Origin: Hemileia vastatrix | Lineage: Eukaryota; Basidiomycota; Pucciniomycetes; Pucciniales; Zaghouaniaceae | NCBI GenBank assembly: GCA_030280995.1 | Contig: JASXTE010000004.1 | Span: 40,916,797-40,980,796, forward strand | DNA length: 64,000 nt | Direction: 5' to 3' | In this document: in pieces, positions 20,301-30,945 of the stretch | Numbering within the stretch: the stretch's first letter is position 1 | How the letters are laid out: each line of letters opens with the position of its first letter | Program-made: the position numbers and the translations under genes | The notes under the pieces: generated by a model | Seen by the model: the letters and a program-made list of their open reading frames with translations, nothing else | What the model was told of the DNA's origin: nothing | Database searches by the model: none

Positions 20301-22689
20301 CCTGTGTAAAGTATTCCAGAAAATGGACAAAATAAATATCACACTTGCTTTGAAGAAATGTAAATTTGGTTTCCATTCTTTAAAAGTTCTTGGCCATGTT
20401 GTTTCAGGCTTACAGATATGTGTTGACCAGAACAAAGTGGCAGCCATACAACAGGTGAAAGCTCCTACAACAGTAAGAGAGCTCCAAAGTTTTTTGGGAA
20501 TGTGTGGATACTATAGACAGTATATTAAAAATTACCAAGTCATAGCTTTACCCCTTACCCAATTAACTAGAAAGGATGTTGCTTTTGTCTGGAATAGTGA
20601 AAGACAAAGAGCCTTTGACACTATGAAACACTGTTTGATGTCAGCACCAATTCTTGCTTTACCTGACTTTGATCAACCATTTGTTTTGTACACTGATGCC
20701 AGTTTCATTGGTCTTGGTGCTGCCCTCCATCAAAAACAAGTGATAAATGATAAAGTTTCAGAAGTAGTAATTTGTTATATTTCAAGAACCTTGAGAAATA
20801 GTGAATTGAAATATGGTGCTACTCAATTAGAGTGTTTAGCTGTAGTATGGGCTCTAGAAAAGCTTCATTATTACCTAGATGACCAGAAATTTGAACTTGT
20901 CACTGACTGCAGTGCAGTTAAATCCCTTTTAAACTTGAAAACACCTAATAGACATATGTTTAGATGGCAGCTGGCTGTTCAAGAGTACAGAGGGAGAATG
21001 ACAATTGTTCACAGAGCTGGTATTGGTCACTCAAATGTGGATATGTTATCAAGGTTACCCTTACCAAATGATGACTCAAATCCTGCATATGATCCTGAGG
21101 ATGAAATTATCCATATCCATGGGATATATGTGGTTGATATGGAGGAAGAGCTATTACAGCTTATTCTGGAATCATATGATAAGGACACTGACTTGAAAAA
21201 GTTATGCACCATATTAAATGATCCAAAGAATGCTTCAATACAAGCATTAATTAAAACCCTTCCACCAAAGTACCAAAAAGGTTTGGAAAAAGGAAAATTT
21301 TCAATTGATGAAGGATATCTATATTATAGAAGAAAGTTGAGTAATGTTATTGTTATTCCTCCTTCTATGAAAGAAATCATCTTGAAAATTTGTCATGATG
21401 ACATATTAGCTGGACATTTTGATCTTGACAAAACAATGATCAGAATTAAGAACACTGCTTGGTGGGCCAATATGTCTGAAGACACAAAATTATATGTTGA
21501 ATCCTGTGATTCATGCCAAAAATCAAAAAGATTAACTGGTAAAAGAGCAGGATTAATGCAACATATTGAACCTCCTGATGCCCCATGGCAAATAATAAAC
21601 ATGGATTTTGTAACAGGATTACCTATTGCTGGTAAAGACAGTTATAACTCTTGTTGGGTTATTGTGGACAGATTCACAAAAATGTGTAAATTTATCCCTA
21701 CCCACAAGGATGTTTCCACTAAAGAATTAGCTTTCTTATGGTGGTCTCATATGTTTAATACTGCTGGTTTTCCTAAAGCCATAATCTCTGACAGAGACCC
21801 TAAATTTACTTCTGAATTTTGGATGTCTCTGATGGATGTTTGTGGTTGTGATCTGAAACTTTCTACTGCCCATCACCCTCAGACTGATGGTTTAGCTGAA
21901 AGAATGATTCAGACTTTAGAGGACATGATAAGAAGATATTGTGCCTTTGGCCTTGAGTATAAAGATAATGACAGACTCACTCATGATTGGGTTACCTTAC
22001 TTCCTGGGTTAGAATTTGCTTATAATAGCACTGTTCATTCTGTTACTCAAAGGAAGCCTTTTGAGCTCTGGCTTGGATATGTTCCTAATACTCCTGCCCA
22101 AATTCTCAATAACAAAATATCTAAATTGGATATACATCCTGGTGTAAAATCTTTTCTTCAAATGCAACAACTATGCAGAAATCATGCTCACAAATGTATT
22201 GAAAAATCATTTGAATATGAGAAGAAAAGATGGGACAAATCCCATAAAGAATACACTTTTAAAAAGGGTGATGAAGTGTTGATTTCTACAGTCCACTTCA
22301 ACTTACAAGGTAATAACAAATTAAAAGATCCATTTGTTGGTCCTTTTGTTGTCAGAAGAATGATTGGAGATAATGCAGTTGAAGTTATTCTGTATTCCCC
22401 ATATGACAGAAAACATCCTGTTTTTCCAATATCTCTTTTGAAACCTTACACATCCAATAGTGATTTATTTCCAAAAAGGAGGGGTAGACCAAAGAAAACC
22501 CCAAATGAAATCACTGAGACAGCAGAAATTGAAAAAATTTTAAATGACAGAATAGTCACTGCTGAGAAAGGTACAGAATACTTATTGAGATTCAAGAATA
22601 AATCATCTGAATATGATTCTTGGATACCTGGGAAGGAGATATCTAATCTTCCTACTCTACTAAAAAAGTATAAAAAGAAAAAATCATAG
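16666..22689 (+). CDS. Gag-Pol polyprotein of chromovirus A (2007 aa, intact)
   Basis: Order: N-terminal region with RRASKRLQNKK; coiled-coil-like region (about 290-450); Gag capsid domain (about 519-690, NWPKLDQYPTFDGDSSSDW); zinc knuckle CX2CX7HXC from C729; aspartic protease with D839-S-G; reverse transcriptase (about 1042-1225) with D1132 and YIDD at 1195-1198; RNase H with D1344, E1389, D1414; integrase with an H1577-H1584-C1614-C1617 zinc finger and a D1647, D1709, E1745 triad (35 residues between the last two); C-terminal chromodomain (about 1954-2003). It copies the element's RNA into DNA and inserts it, the chromodomain probably guiding it to marked chromatin. Every catalytic residue checked is present. 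Gag and Pol share one frame, as in Tf1-like elements. The first 200 or so codons overlap a second, spliced frame. Confidence 0.95.
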   Translation: MTDQSGFTAREEELDLIDYDEPTSVSSPLTRRISQTNKSFPQTGCGNGRSRNPSGQYSGSETQDKPTRRASKRLQNKKDAVVPADKESVNPHKGVKDRQLKTKGKGRCLGRMGEKKKYFSPREKETSSSQGSTTIVSPIPRDGRSVQVAVGLAQHTVGLLSSKSASITSGRSIKAHPGKPHSSPPLSRRQKKKEAQHGDTQQTLVRPSIDSQVPFLVSDSVPSGKSGRQDETLRPIEAGNSRQLSHVSNPLLLISTSMINPDMAVIDETLDPEFYESLESYSVSLLRNTPDVARINDEHLRDIIAKQNHIMNDMQLTQRYNSLLTDQGYQALKSEAQRVSDELSHYKATHEKKIALWQNIKNDLSKLKDTVSACCQEVEIDKINLKRLSDQLSSFQHKNQLSFATVNESLSSLPRMKTRLTTIEETLNSLLNDQKYSDNSVKEHIVQDSQPVPVASSSKIKIDPEIPVDNTEFPSKTDDAPGSATEGLNNEISAQLEKLQLLLTQKKASTKETPSNQKNWPKLDQYPTFDGDSSSDWQQFICRIDNLKNSYKLPDEEIVSKLISLFTNVALMWYESVLLDGNDYSWEDWKKLIKAQFGGSKFRMAQQRQYEETRYSSSTDKPIEFLMKLVKILRAMDPNMEFDLWKDRILYKLPMSLRDLIVARTEFSKEPSSFINTCNEILLNNKYDARRFIPRTPLEKPSTYQQKPLKKVGKPSAPVAPKKYATNTCFKCNKPWQKGHVCDKKINLVEQTEEHADDTVALDDTSSDCASNISYESQQEILMLEEDIHYLNTIDIDNNDLSTVEDAEIIKNIEDKSIVIAPLKAPVLINGTSIEVVLDSGAGGSVVSERALASVDQDYKSKLLPIISENWRGYGSVLSPIGKYKATVFFKYNHGFVRAICDFVVMKNDNLSNWFIVGNDILTKYGIKLDPSNQCFTMGLNGKRKFKISSPKKLLKPELNTCNSVVQYKGRSTKEMHALMSEIDNASFGEQLSGEDKDSIINLIKSFPMAFAHGSHELGLVKEEMKLALSCPLTDIPPSLKKKPYPASPTKRKDIEDNISTLLKMNIIEKVVETPKYCVISPVLISYEKDKARLCGDYRALNTYTVDDIYPLPRISSIHATLQGAKYISCLDGNKGYHQVPVEKNSQNFLMIATHMGIYKYIRMPFGPKNAPSVFQKVMDNTFHQEIIEGWLMVYIDDIIIFSKTFEDHLKHLCKVFQKMDKINITLALKKCKFGFHSLKVLGHVVSGLQICVDQNKVAAIQQVKAPTTVRELQSFLGMCGYYRQYIKNYQVIALPLTQLTRKDVAFVWNSERQRAFDTMKHCLMSAPILALPDFDQPFVLYTDASFIGLGAALHQKQVINDKVSEVVICYISRTLRNSELKYGATQLECLAVVWALEKLHYYLDDQKFELVTDCSAVKSLLNLKTPNRHMFRWQLAVQEYRGRMTIVHRAGIGHSNVDMLSRLPLPNDDSNPAYDPEDEIIHIHGIYVVDMEEELLQLILESYDKDTDLKKLCTILNDPKNASIQALIKTLPPKYQKGLEKGKFSIDEGYLYYRRKLSNVIVIPPSMKEIILKICHDDILAGHFDLDKTMIRIKNTAWWANMSEDTKLYVESCDSCQKSKRLTGKRAGLMQHIEPPDAPWQIINMDFVTGLPIAGKDSYNSCWVIVDRFTKMCKFIPTHKDVSTKELAFLWWSHMFNTAGFPKAIISDRDPKFTSEFWMSLMDVCGCDLKLSTAHHPQTDGLAERMIQTLEDMIRRYCAFGLEYKDNDRLTHDWVTLLPGLEFAYNSTVHSVTQRKPFELWLGYVPNTPAQILNNKISKLDIHPGVKSFLQMQQLCRNHAHKCIEKSFEYEKKRWDKSHKEYTFKKGDEVLISTVHFNLQGNNKLKDPFVGPFVVRRMIGDNAVEVILYSPYDRKHPVFPISLLKPYTSNSDLFPKRRGRPKKTPNEITETAEIEKILNDRIVTAEKGTEYLLRFKNKSSEYDSWIPGKEISNLPTLLKKYKKKKS

Positions 22690-22711
22690 CATTTTTTTTA
22701 TTGTTTTTTTT

Positions 22712-22723
22712 AGAGTGAGGGAG
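22712..22723 (+). other. Polypurine tract of A
   Basis: AGAGTGAGGGAG directly abuts the 3' LTR and would prime plus-strand DNA. It lies in a stretch from the pol stop to the LTR that is nearly identical in elements B and C. Confidence 0.75.
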
Positions 22724-23548
22724 TGTCAGCCAGGCTACTAGACTTACCCAGTGAAATAATTAATTATTTACTGGATGAAGCCGCACCCTATCATTTTTAA
22801 TTATCATTTAATTATCATTTAGTTACATTAAAATTAGTTATAATAAATTAACTAATTACAAAATGTTAAAATTAAATTAATTAATTAAATAAATAATTAA
22901 AATTAAAATTATAATTTTGTCCCTTATATTTTTCTCTAACACCGTGCTCATTTGACAGGTTGGGAAAAAATAAAATTTTATATTAAAAAATAAATACAAA
23001 GATAAAATAAGATTTAAATATTCAAATAATATTAAATATATACAAAAAAAATCAAATTTCTTATTTAGGATTGACTTTTACAGTAAATGTTAAAAATATT
23101 GATGTATTTCTGACATACTCTGTAAATACATCGTTTTGACGCCTTCTTTTTAGAATAACTTTATTATTTGAAATACTCTTTCTGGAATGTTCTTTTTCTC
23201 TCTCTTTTCCTACTGTTTTTAGAATTTGTTGTCCATGCTTTGTCTCTCCTTTGCCTATAAAAGGCCTCTCTTTTTGTTGTCTTTTGATCATTCTATCTTA
23301 CCAAACCATTTTATTACAACTATTAACCAAATAAACACTTATTCTTATATTCTATATAATTAGTATTTACAATAGCGTAATTCTAATTTATAATTTATAT
23401 TAATATTTTAATCCTACCTCTTTTATTGAGTAAAACATTCATCTTTGAATTAAGAAATACATACAAAATTGTTGAGAATCCATTTAAGCCTTTTAAATCC
23501 TCGTAGAACTACGTACCAAATCTTCTAGACTAAAAGTATACCTTGACA
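22724..23548 (+). repeat. 3' LTR of element A
   Basis: 825 bp, nearly identical to the 5' LTR; I see about four substitutions. Followed by CCTTA, the second copy of the target duplication. Confidence 0.95.
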
Positions 23549-24348
23549 CCTTATGTCTCATTCTCTTTTGCCTACTGTCATGCAATATCTACTCTTCACG
23601 CATATTGCATCTTCCAAAAATTGAGTTTGAATTTCAGCATATTGATTTATATTTCAGTGCACACAATCATGGGGATCTTTTTCACAATTATGCAAAAGAT
23701 ATTGAATTAATCCTACCTCACATGCAATCACTCAATTAGCTACTTTTTATGCCAAAACACATCAATCCACTAAATTTAACAGGGTACAGGACTTCACATT
23801 ATCTTTAATGCATTTGGCATCACATATTCATTTTCTTTGACTGAAGATGTTGTGCAAATTGAATGTTGAGCTAATCCAATTCAACATTGGTTTGGTAATG
23901 ACTAAGATATGGCTATATCAGTGCCACATGAGCTTTTCTATCAATAATGGCCATATCTTGCTCAATTTAGCTCTGATTTTGAATCTGACTACCTGTCAGT
24001 ATATGCTAGTACATAAGTATGATTTAATAGTAAATATTAATGGTACTACTACTAATTTATAAATTATTTATAGATTAAAACTCAGGGAAAGACTAATAAA
24101 ATTTTTATGATCAATTGTTAACTCACAATATTTGGGCTGGCGTGGACTAGTGGTGGAAAATAGGCTTATAAAATATAGTTATAGCTAATATAAAGATTAT
24201 ATCAATTAATAAAGGCTTTTAAATATATTTGTATAGGATGATAATTGTTTTATAATGTTTATTTTAAGTGTAATAAGTAAGTGATGTCTAACAACCTTCC
24301 AAATCCTCCTTTACTTATACCAAAATCCACTGGAGTGCACAGACCTTC
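23549..24348. other. Target-site flank between elements A and C, no gene seen
   Basis: Continues the sequence interrupted by element A at 14776. A 71-codon open frame at 23847-24062 shows no domain or codon signal and is probably chance. Confidence 0.5.
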
Positions 24349-25612
24349 TGTCGGCTGGCTGTCTAGAAGGAAAGAGAAGAAGAAGAAGAAGAAGAAGAAG
24401 AAGAAGAATGAAAAGAAGTAGTAGAAAGAGGAGAGATATAAATTGGAGACAACAAGTAATAGTTTGAAGGGACTTATAAATGGGATTATATGGTATTTTA
24501 AAGATTTATATAATTATGTCTGTTTCTGCTAATAACAACGTAATTAGTAATACTAAAAGGACTCTCTTAATGCAACCAAATAATTGTTTAGAAATTATAA
24601 TTCTTAATAGGCTTAGTCAACACAGTTAAGTAATATATGTAAAAACAATGGGCTATTTATTACTTTAAAAATAATAGAATATTTGATAATTAAAATTAAT
24701 GTAAGTGATGAGAATTCAGGGCACTAATCAATGCTTTTATATAGGCAAGAGATTCCCTGAAGCGCCACAAAAACTGATACACAAGAAAAAATGAAGTAAT
24801 ACATTAAAAAAGTAACTATAACAATAAGATAAGGAAAAAAATAGAACACTTAACACATACCAGTAAGAGCCCAAATTTCCCACCAATGAAATCCCAAAAA
24901 GGGTTTTAATCACAATTAAAACAGTAAGATAAATTAAAACATAAGATTAAACCATTTTGAGATAAAACAAGTAATATAATATGATAAAAATGGTAAAAAA
25001 ATTATGTGAAACATTAAGAATTATTCTCCTTTAGAAATATGATTGTTTTAGTTAGTATAAAACATAAATAAAAGTTGTTTCAACTATTTTAATATTGTAA
25101 TAACTATTTTAAATAAAAAAAATTAATTATTTTAATGAAATAACTAATTTAAAGTAGAAATTTAATATTTTTTTATTTAAGTAAGTGTTTTAACTTAATT
25201 AAGAGTTTTCTGACACAATTGAGGGTCAAAAAAGCGCCCAATAATTATAATTTATAAGGTATGTAAAATATAATTATATATAAATAATTAATTAGTTAGT
25301 TTATATTTAAAATTATAATATGTCATTAAAATATAATATTTTATTAATTAATTAATAATTTATAATTATTAGTTACATTAAAAAGTGCTCATATTTTATA
25401 GAATATAATGTATTATTTATTTATTTAATTGTATTTTCAATTTATATAGTAATAAAACTCATATAACTCATATTATTATAATTTAGTTATGTAATTTTAT
25501 TTCTCAATATAATATTAATTTAAATACATAAATAAAATAAAAAAATTCCAATTCTGAAGTTCAATAAAATATTATAACATTTTAATGGAATCCTGGTACA
25601 GCCTGGCTGACA
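24349..25612 (-). repeat. 3' LTR of element C
   Basis: 1264 bp on the minus strand, beginning TGTCAGCCAGGCTGTACCAG and ending ...CTTCTAGACAGCCAGCCGACA. It shares the GCGCTTCAGGG...TTGCCTATATAAAAGC promoter block with the LTRs of B. A GAA microsatellite (about 24377-24408) lies near its end. Confidence 0.85.
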
Positions 25613-25639
25613 CTCCCTCACTCCAAAAAAAACAATAAA

Positions 25640-28600
25640 AAAAATTGCTGACATCTTTTCTTTTTATACTTTTTTAAGAGAGTGGAAAGGTTAGAAATTT
25701 ATTTTTCAGGTATCCATGCATCATGCTCAGATGTTTTATTCTGATATCTCAATAAATATTCAGTACCCTTTTCAGTGGTGATAGTTCTATCATTGAGAAT
25801 CTTATCAATTTCTGCAGTTTCTATGACTTCTTGAGGATTTTTCCTAAGTCTCTCTTTCCTTTTAGGAAATAATTCACTGTTTGAATTATAAGGCTTTAGA
25901 AGGGAAATGGGAAAAACAGGATGTTTTCTATCATATGGAGAACACAGTTCTACTTCTACTGCATTATCACCAACCATTCTTTTAACAACAAATGGACCTA
26001 CAAATGGATCCTTTAATTTTTTATTGCGCTGTAAATTGAAGTGGACTGTCGATATCAGTACTTCATCACCTTTTGTAAATGTGTAATCTTTATGGGATTT
26101 ATCCCATCTTTTCTTTTCATATTTTAATGCCTTATCAATAAAACTTTGAGCATGTTTTCTACATAGTTGTTGCATTTGCATAAAAGACTTTACACCAGGA
26201 TGTAGTTAAAAATTTGGCAATTTATTATTGAAAATTTGAGCAGGAGTATTTGGGACATAACCTAACCAGAGCTCAAAAGGCTTTTTCTCAGTGACCGAGT
26301 GAACAGTGCTATTATAAACAAATTCAAGACCTGGTAGTAGAGTAACCCAGTCATGAGTGAATCTGTCATTGTATTTATATTCTAATCCAAAGGCACAATA
26401 ACTTCTAATCATATCCTCCAGAGTTTGAATCATTCTTTCAGCTAAACCATCAGTTTGGGGATGGTGAGCAGTAGATAATTTCAGCTCACAGCCAAATATA
26501 TCCATCAATGACATCCAAAATTCAGAGGTAAATTTAGGGTCTCTTTCAGATATGATGGCTTTGGGAAATCCAACAATATTAAACATATGTGACCACAATA
26601 AGAAAACTAAATCTTAGGTGGAGAAATCTTTATGGGTGGGAATAAATTTACACATTTTGGTGAATCTATCCACTATTACCCAACAAGAATTATAACTGTC
26701 TTTCCCTGCTACAGGAAGACAAGTGAAAAAATCCATATTAATTATTTTCCAAGGAGCATCAGATGCTTCAATATGTTGCATTAATCCTGCTCTTTTACCA
26801 GTTAATCTTTTAGATTTTTTGCAAGAATCACAGGATTCAACATATAATTTTGTGTCCTCAGACATATTAGCCCACCATGAAGTGTTTTGGATCCTGAAAA
26901 TATTTTTTTCTAGATCAAATGACCAGCTAATATGTCATCATGAAAAATTTTTAAGATAGTTTCTTTCATTGAAGGAGGAATTAGAAGGACATTAGTAAGT
27001 TTTCTCCTGTAATAAATATAACCATCCTCAATAGAGAATTTTCCCTTATTCAAAGCATTTTGATACATTGGGGGGTGAGTCTTTATCAATTCTTGGATTG
27101 AAGCATTCTTAGGATCATTCAAGATTGTAACTAATTTTTTAAGATTAGAATCATTCTCATATGAGTCCAGGATTAATTGCAATAATTCTTCTTCCATATC
27201 AAAAATATATATACCATGTATATGAATTGTATCATCTTCTGGTACATAGGCAGAATTCGCATCATTATTTGGTAAAGGCAATCTTGACAACATATCCACA
27301 TTTGAATGAACATTACCAGCTCTGTGAATAATTTTCATTTTACCCCCATACTCTTTAACAGCTAATTTCAACCTAAACATATGCCTGTTTGGTGTTTTCA
27401 GATTTAAGAGGGATTTCACTGCACTACAATCAGTAACCAATTCAAATTTCTGGTCATCCAGATAGTAATGAAGTTTTTCTAGGGCCAACACAACTTCCAA
27501 ACACTCCAATTGGGTGGGGACATATTTAAATTCACTGTTTCTTAAGGTTCTTGAAATATAACAAGTTACTACTTCTGAAAATTTATCATTTATAATTTTT
27601 TTCTGTTGAAGGGCAGCTCCTAGTCCACAAAGCTTGCATCTGTGTAGAGGACAGAAGGTTTATTTAAATCTGGGAGAGCCAGGATTGGGGAAGTCATTCA
27701 AAATTTCTTCAATGTATTAAAGGCTTTTTGTGTTTCCTCATTCCAGATAAATGTTACATCTTTTCTGGTCAATTTTGTAAGGGGTAAGGCTATGACCTGA
27801 TAATTTTTGATATATTGTCTATAGTAGCCACAAATTCCCAAAAAACTTTGGATCTATTTCACAGAAGTTGGTGATTTCACATTCTGGATTTCAGCAACTT
27901 TATTTTGGTCTACACAGATCTATAAGCCTGAAACAACATGACCCAGGACTTTTAGGGATTAAAAACCAAATTTACACTTCTTCAAAGATAGTGTCATGTT
28001 AATGTCATCCTTTTTTTTGGAAGACTCTATATAAGTGGGTGATGTGTTCATCAAAAGTCTTGGAAAAAATTATAATGTCATTAATATATACCACCAACCA
28101 TCCTTCAATAATTTCCTGATGAAATGTATTATCCATTACTTTCTGAAAGACTGAAGGGGCATGCTTAGGGCCAAATTGAATTCTCACATACTTATATATT
28201 CCCATATGAGTTTTAATAAGCAAGAAATTCTGGGAATTATTTTAAAAAGGGATCTGATGATAACCCTTATTACCATCTAGGCAACTAATAAACTTTTCAC
28301 CCTGTTAAGGTAAATGTATGGATTTTATCTTTGGTAAAGGGTAAATATCATCTACTGTGTAATTATTTAAGGCTCCATAATCTCCACACAATCTAGCCTT
28401 ATCTTTCTCATAAGAGATCAATACTGGAGAGATGACACAGTACTTTGGTGTAACATCTACTTTTTCAAAAATATTCATTTTAATAAGGTAGAAATATTAT
28501 CTTCAATGTCTTTCCTTTTAGTGGGGGAAGCAGGATAAGTTTTTTCTTCATACTAGGAGGAATATCATTCAAATTACATGATTAAGAAATTTTCATTTCT

Positions 28601-29503
28601 TCCTTGACAACTCCCAATTCATGGGATCCATGAGCAAAAGCCATAGGAAAAGAAGTAACTAAAGAGATTATAGAATATTTCTGGTCACCAGTCAACTGAT
28701 AACCAAATGAGGCATTATTTATTTCAGAAAATAAATCTTCCATTTACTCTGTTAGTCTTCCTTTACAATGAATCAATGAATTACAAGATTTCAACAGGTG
28801 TGCAGAATGTTTTTTAGGAGGAGAAATTTTATATTTTCTTTTTCCATTCATGCCCAATGTGAAAAAATTGTTTTCTGGATCTGATTTGATACCAAACATG
28901 GTTAAAATGTCATTACCCATAATAAACAAATTGCTTAAGTTATCATTTTTCATCACAACAAATTCACACACAGCTCTTACAAAGCCACCATTATATTTAA
29001 AGAACACCATAGTTTTTTACTTGCTGATGGGACATAAAACAGAGCCATAACCTCTCCATTTTTCAGATGTTATAGGTAATAATTTACTATGATAACTATT
29101 ATCTATTGAAGCAAGTGCTTTTTCAGACTATACACTACCACCAGCACCAGAGTCAAGAACAACCTCAACATTTTTACCATTGATGATAATTGGTGCTCTC
29201 AAATGGGAGATCAATATGGAACTGTCAGTAATATCTTTTATTTTTTCAGCATTTTCTACTGAAGATAAATCCAATTTACAAGTTTCAGATAAATTATCCA
29301 AATATTGTACATCTTGTTCTAACATTAAAACATCATTGATTAAATCATTCTCATAAGAGATATTACTATCAAAGTCACTTGAAGACTCATAAAGGTCAGC
29401 TGTAGCATCTTCAGGATCCTCAGTTTGTTCAACAAGATGAATTCTCTTGTCACAAACATTTCCTTTTTTCCATGATCTGTTACATTTATAACAAGTATTA
29501 GTC
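25640..29503 (-). pseudogene. Gag-Pol remnant of element C
   Basis: Reading from 29500 downward: knuckle remnant (CYKCN...), protease with VVLDSGAGGSV (about 29145), RT with the YIDD site changed to YINDI (about 28090), RNase H (27500 region, TDCSAVKSLL), integrase zinc finger with the first motif degraded (IFHDDILAGH), integrase core with D, D and E still readable (26598-26206, HHPQTDGLAERM), and the chromodomain start (EIDKILNDR, about 25800). Numerous stops and frame changes separate the blocks, so no functional protein is possible. It is a diverged sister of B rather than of A by its wording. Confidence 0.9.
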
Positions 29504-29504
29504 T

Positions 29505-30263
29505 GGATATAATATTGGTATGCGTAGAATCATGCCACCCAAAAAAGGCCAAAACAGAGAGACGTCCACGGCCAATGGATGTAAAATGGTTTCTGGATTT
29601 GAGCAACTTTGTGTCTTTAAATATTATTGGGTAGAAAGATTTGGCTTACACATTGTTTTGCGCTTTTACTTCCCCCTGGGCTTGTGTATTATTGTAAATT
29701 AGATTTACATAGATTTTTTTTCCTATTTTTTTGCTTCTTTTATCCCCCTTTTCTTTTTCTTTTACTGTTCTTCGCAAAAAAATACACAGCAACACTATTA
29801 TCTGGGGTTTCAATTTATCAGTTTTGTTGTTATTTAATTATTTATTTTGTCATTTTCTTTTTTTGAAAAATAAAATTCATGATTCATGATTCTCCTTTAA
29901 GCTTTTTATATCCTCATTCACGTTTTTTAAACTTTTTTCTTCATGAAATCTATACTGTTGTACCTTTATGGTATTTTTATCAAGCTAGAATATAAATATA
30001 ACATTCAATTTAATCTTCCCAACTTAGCATATCTTTAGGTGTAATCCTACTTGCCATTATGATGATACACTAAAGTACATGTTTGTTTCGCTATGGGGCG
30101 CAACAATTACGCAACAGTTGTGCAACAGTTACGAAGCAATTGTTTTTTGCACTTAAGACCAACCCAAGACCTTCAAGTGCCAAAAATAAATGTTACTTAA
30201 CTGTTGCGTAATTGTTGCGCCATTGTTGCGCCCCAAGACAAAACAAACATTTATTGTAGTGCT
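29505..30263 (+). repeat. Dispersed repeat R1, copy 2
   Basis: Matches 13477-14222 over its length with scattered substitutions, including the exon 2 frame (KKAKTERRPRPMDVKWFLDL ending PLNIIG-like, SLNIIG-stop at about 29636). It lacks exon 1. Its left end is fused directly to the truncated zinc knuckle of element C. Confidence 0.75.
30068..30263. mobile_element. Palindromic MITE M1, copy 2
   Basis: Same foldback structure as at 14030-14222: CACTAAAGTACATGTTTG at the left, reverse complement CACTACAATAAATGTTTG at the right. Confidence 0.6.
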
Positions 30264-30273
30264 ACCAAAATTA

Positions 30274-30472
30274 GGGGGTATCAAAGTTAAAAATTTGTAA
30301 TTATTTAAAAGGCATTTCACAACACAAAAGGAAAGCCACAAACTTGAAATTAATTCTCAGTAGAAAGGTGTTTTTGGAGCACAATATGGCATATTTTAAA
30401 AAAATAATCAAGGTTTATTTGGTGAAAAAAAGAGGTATTTTGAAATGGAAGATTTCTAACTTTGATACCCCC
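30274..30472. mobile_element. MITE M2, copy 1 (199 bp, TA target)
   Basis: Starts GGGGGTATCAAAGTT and ends AACTTTGATACCCCC, a perfect 15-bp terminal inverted repeat. TA flanks both ends. Two more copies, 47627-47824 and 49080-49278, are 198 and 199 bp and also sit between TA dinucleotides. No coding capacity. TA targets suggest mobilisation by a Tc1/mariner-type transposase. Confidence 0.85.
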
Positions 30473-30749
30473 TATTATGCCGAAGCTCCCAGCTGGAGCG
30501 TCACCATGGCGTTCGCACTTTTATGCATAAAAACTCGTGAATGCCACAATGAAGGAAAGATGCAATTGTGAAATGTTATGTACATAGTCATAAGTATACT
30601 TAGATAACACATGATCATTGTATATAGACTGTAGATTGCACATCTGACTAACTCCAATTCTTCTCAGAGTCTGTTACTGACACACAACTACAGGTAAAGT
30701 AATGCACTTATTGATTCTTCTCGGAGTCTGTTACTGACGCACAACTACA

Positions 30750-30762
30750 GGTTATGGTCCCT
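30750..30762 (+). other. Primer-binding site of Copia-1 (half-tRNA type)
   Basis: GGTTATGGTCCC follows the 5' LTR. It resembles the complement of the initiator tRNA-Met anticodon arm used by Copia elements; Copia-2 has the exact form at 37780. Confidence 0.65.
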
Positions 30763-30945
30763 TTTTAGTGCTTGTCATTAAATAAGTAAGCATATACTCA
30801 CAAGATTCAAATCCTGTTAGACACATTGTCTAACATTAAACACACTTGCCATTACATTGTGGTGGTAGCCTCCCTTGCTGATACGCCAAATCAGCCTCTC
30901 CTTCTCATCAAGATCATTACACCAATTTGATCAATAAACCAGTTT

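Larger units (their letters stand above)
14777..23548 (+). mobile_element. Ty3/Gypsy chromovirus A, intact and young
   Basis: An 8772-bp complete LTR retrotransposon. Identical target pentamers CCTTA flank it (14772-14776 and 23549-23553). The two 825-bp LTRs begin TGTCAGCC and end TTGACA and differ, by my reading, at about four positions, indicating very recent insertion. A primer site two bases after the 5' LTR, a purine tract just before the 3' LTR, TATA boxes and a fully open 2007-codon Gag-Pol frame ending in a chromodomain complete it. A spliced second protein overlaps the start of Gag. By structure it could still be active. Confidence 0.95.
24349..29503 (-). mobile_element. Ty3/Gypsy chromovirus C, 5'-truncated and decayed
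   Basis: Minus-strand relative of A and B. The 3' LTR (24349-25612) and decayed coding region back to the zinc knuckle remain. The Gag N-terminus, leader and 5' LTR are missing, because similarity stops abruptly at 29503 where repeat R1 begins. The pentamer before the LTR end is CCTTC, but its partner is lost with the 5' end. Many stops and frameshifts show it is older than A and B. Confidence 0.85.
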
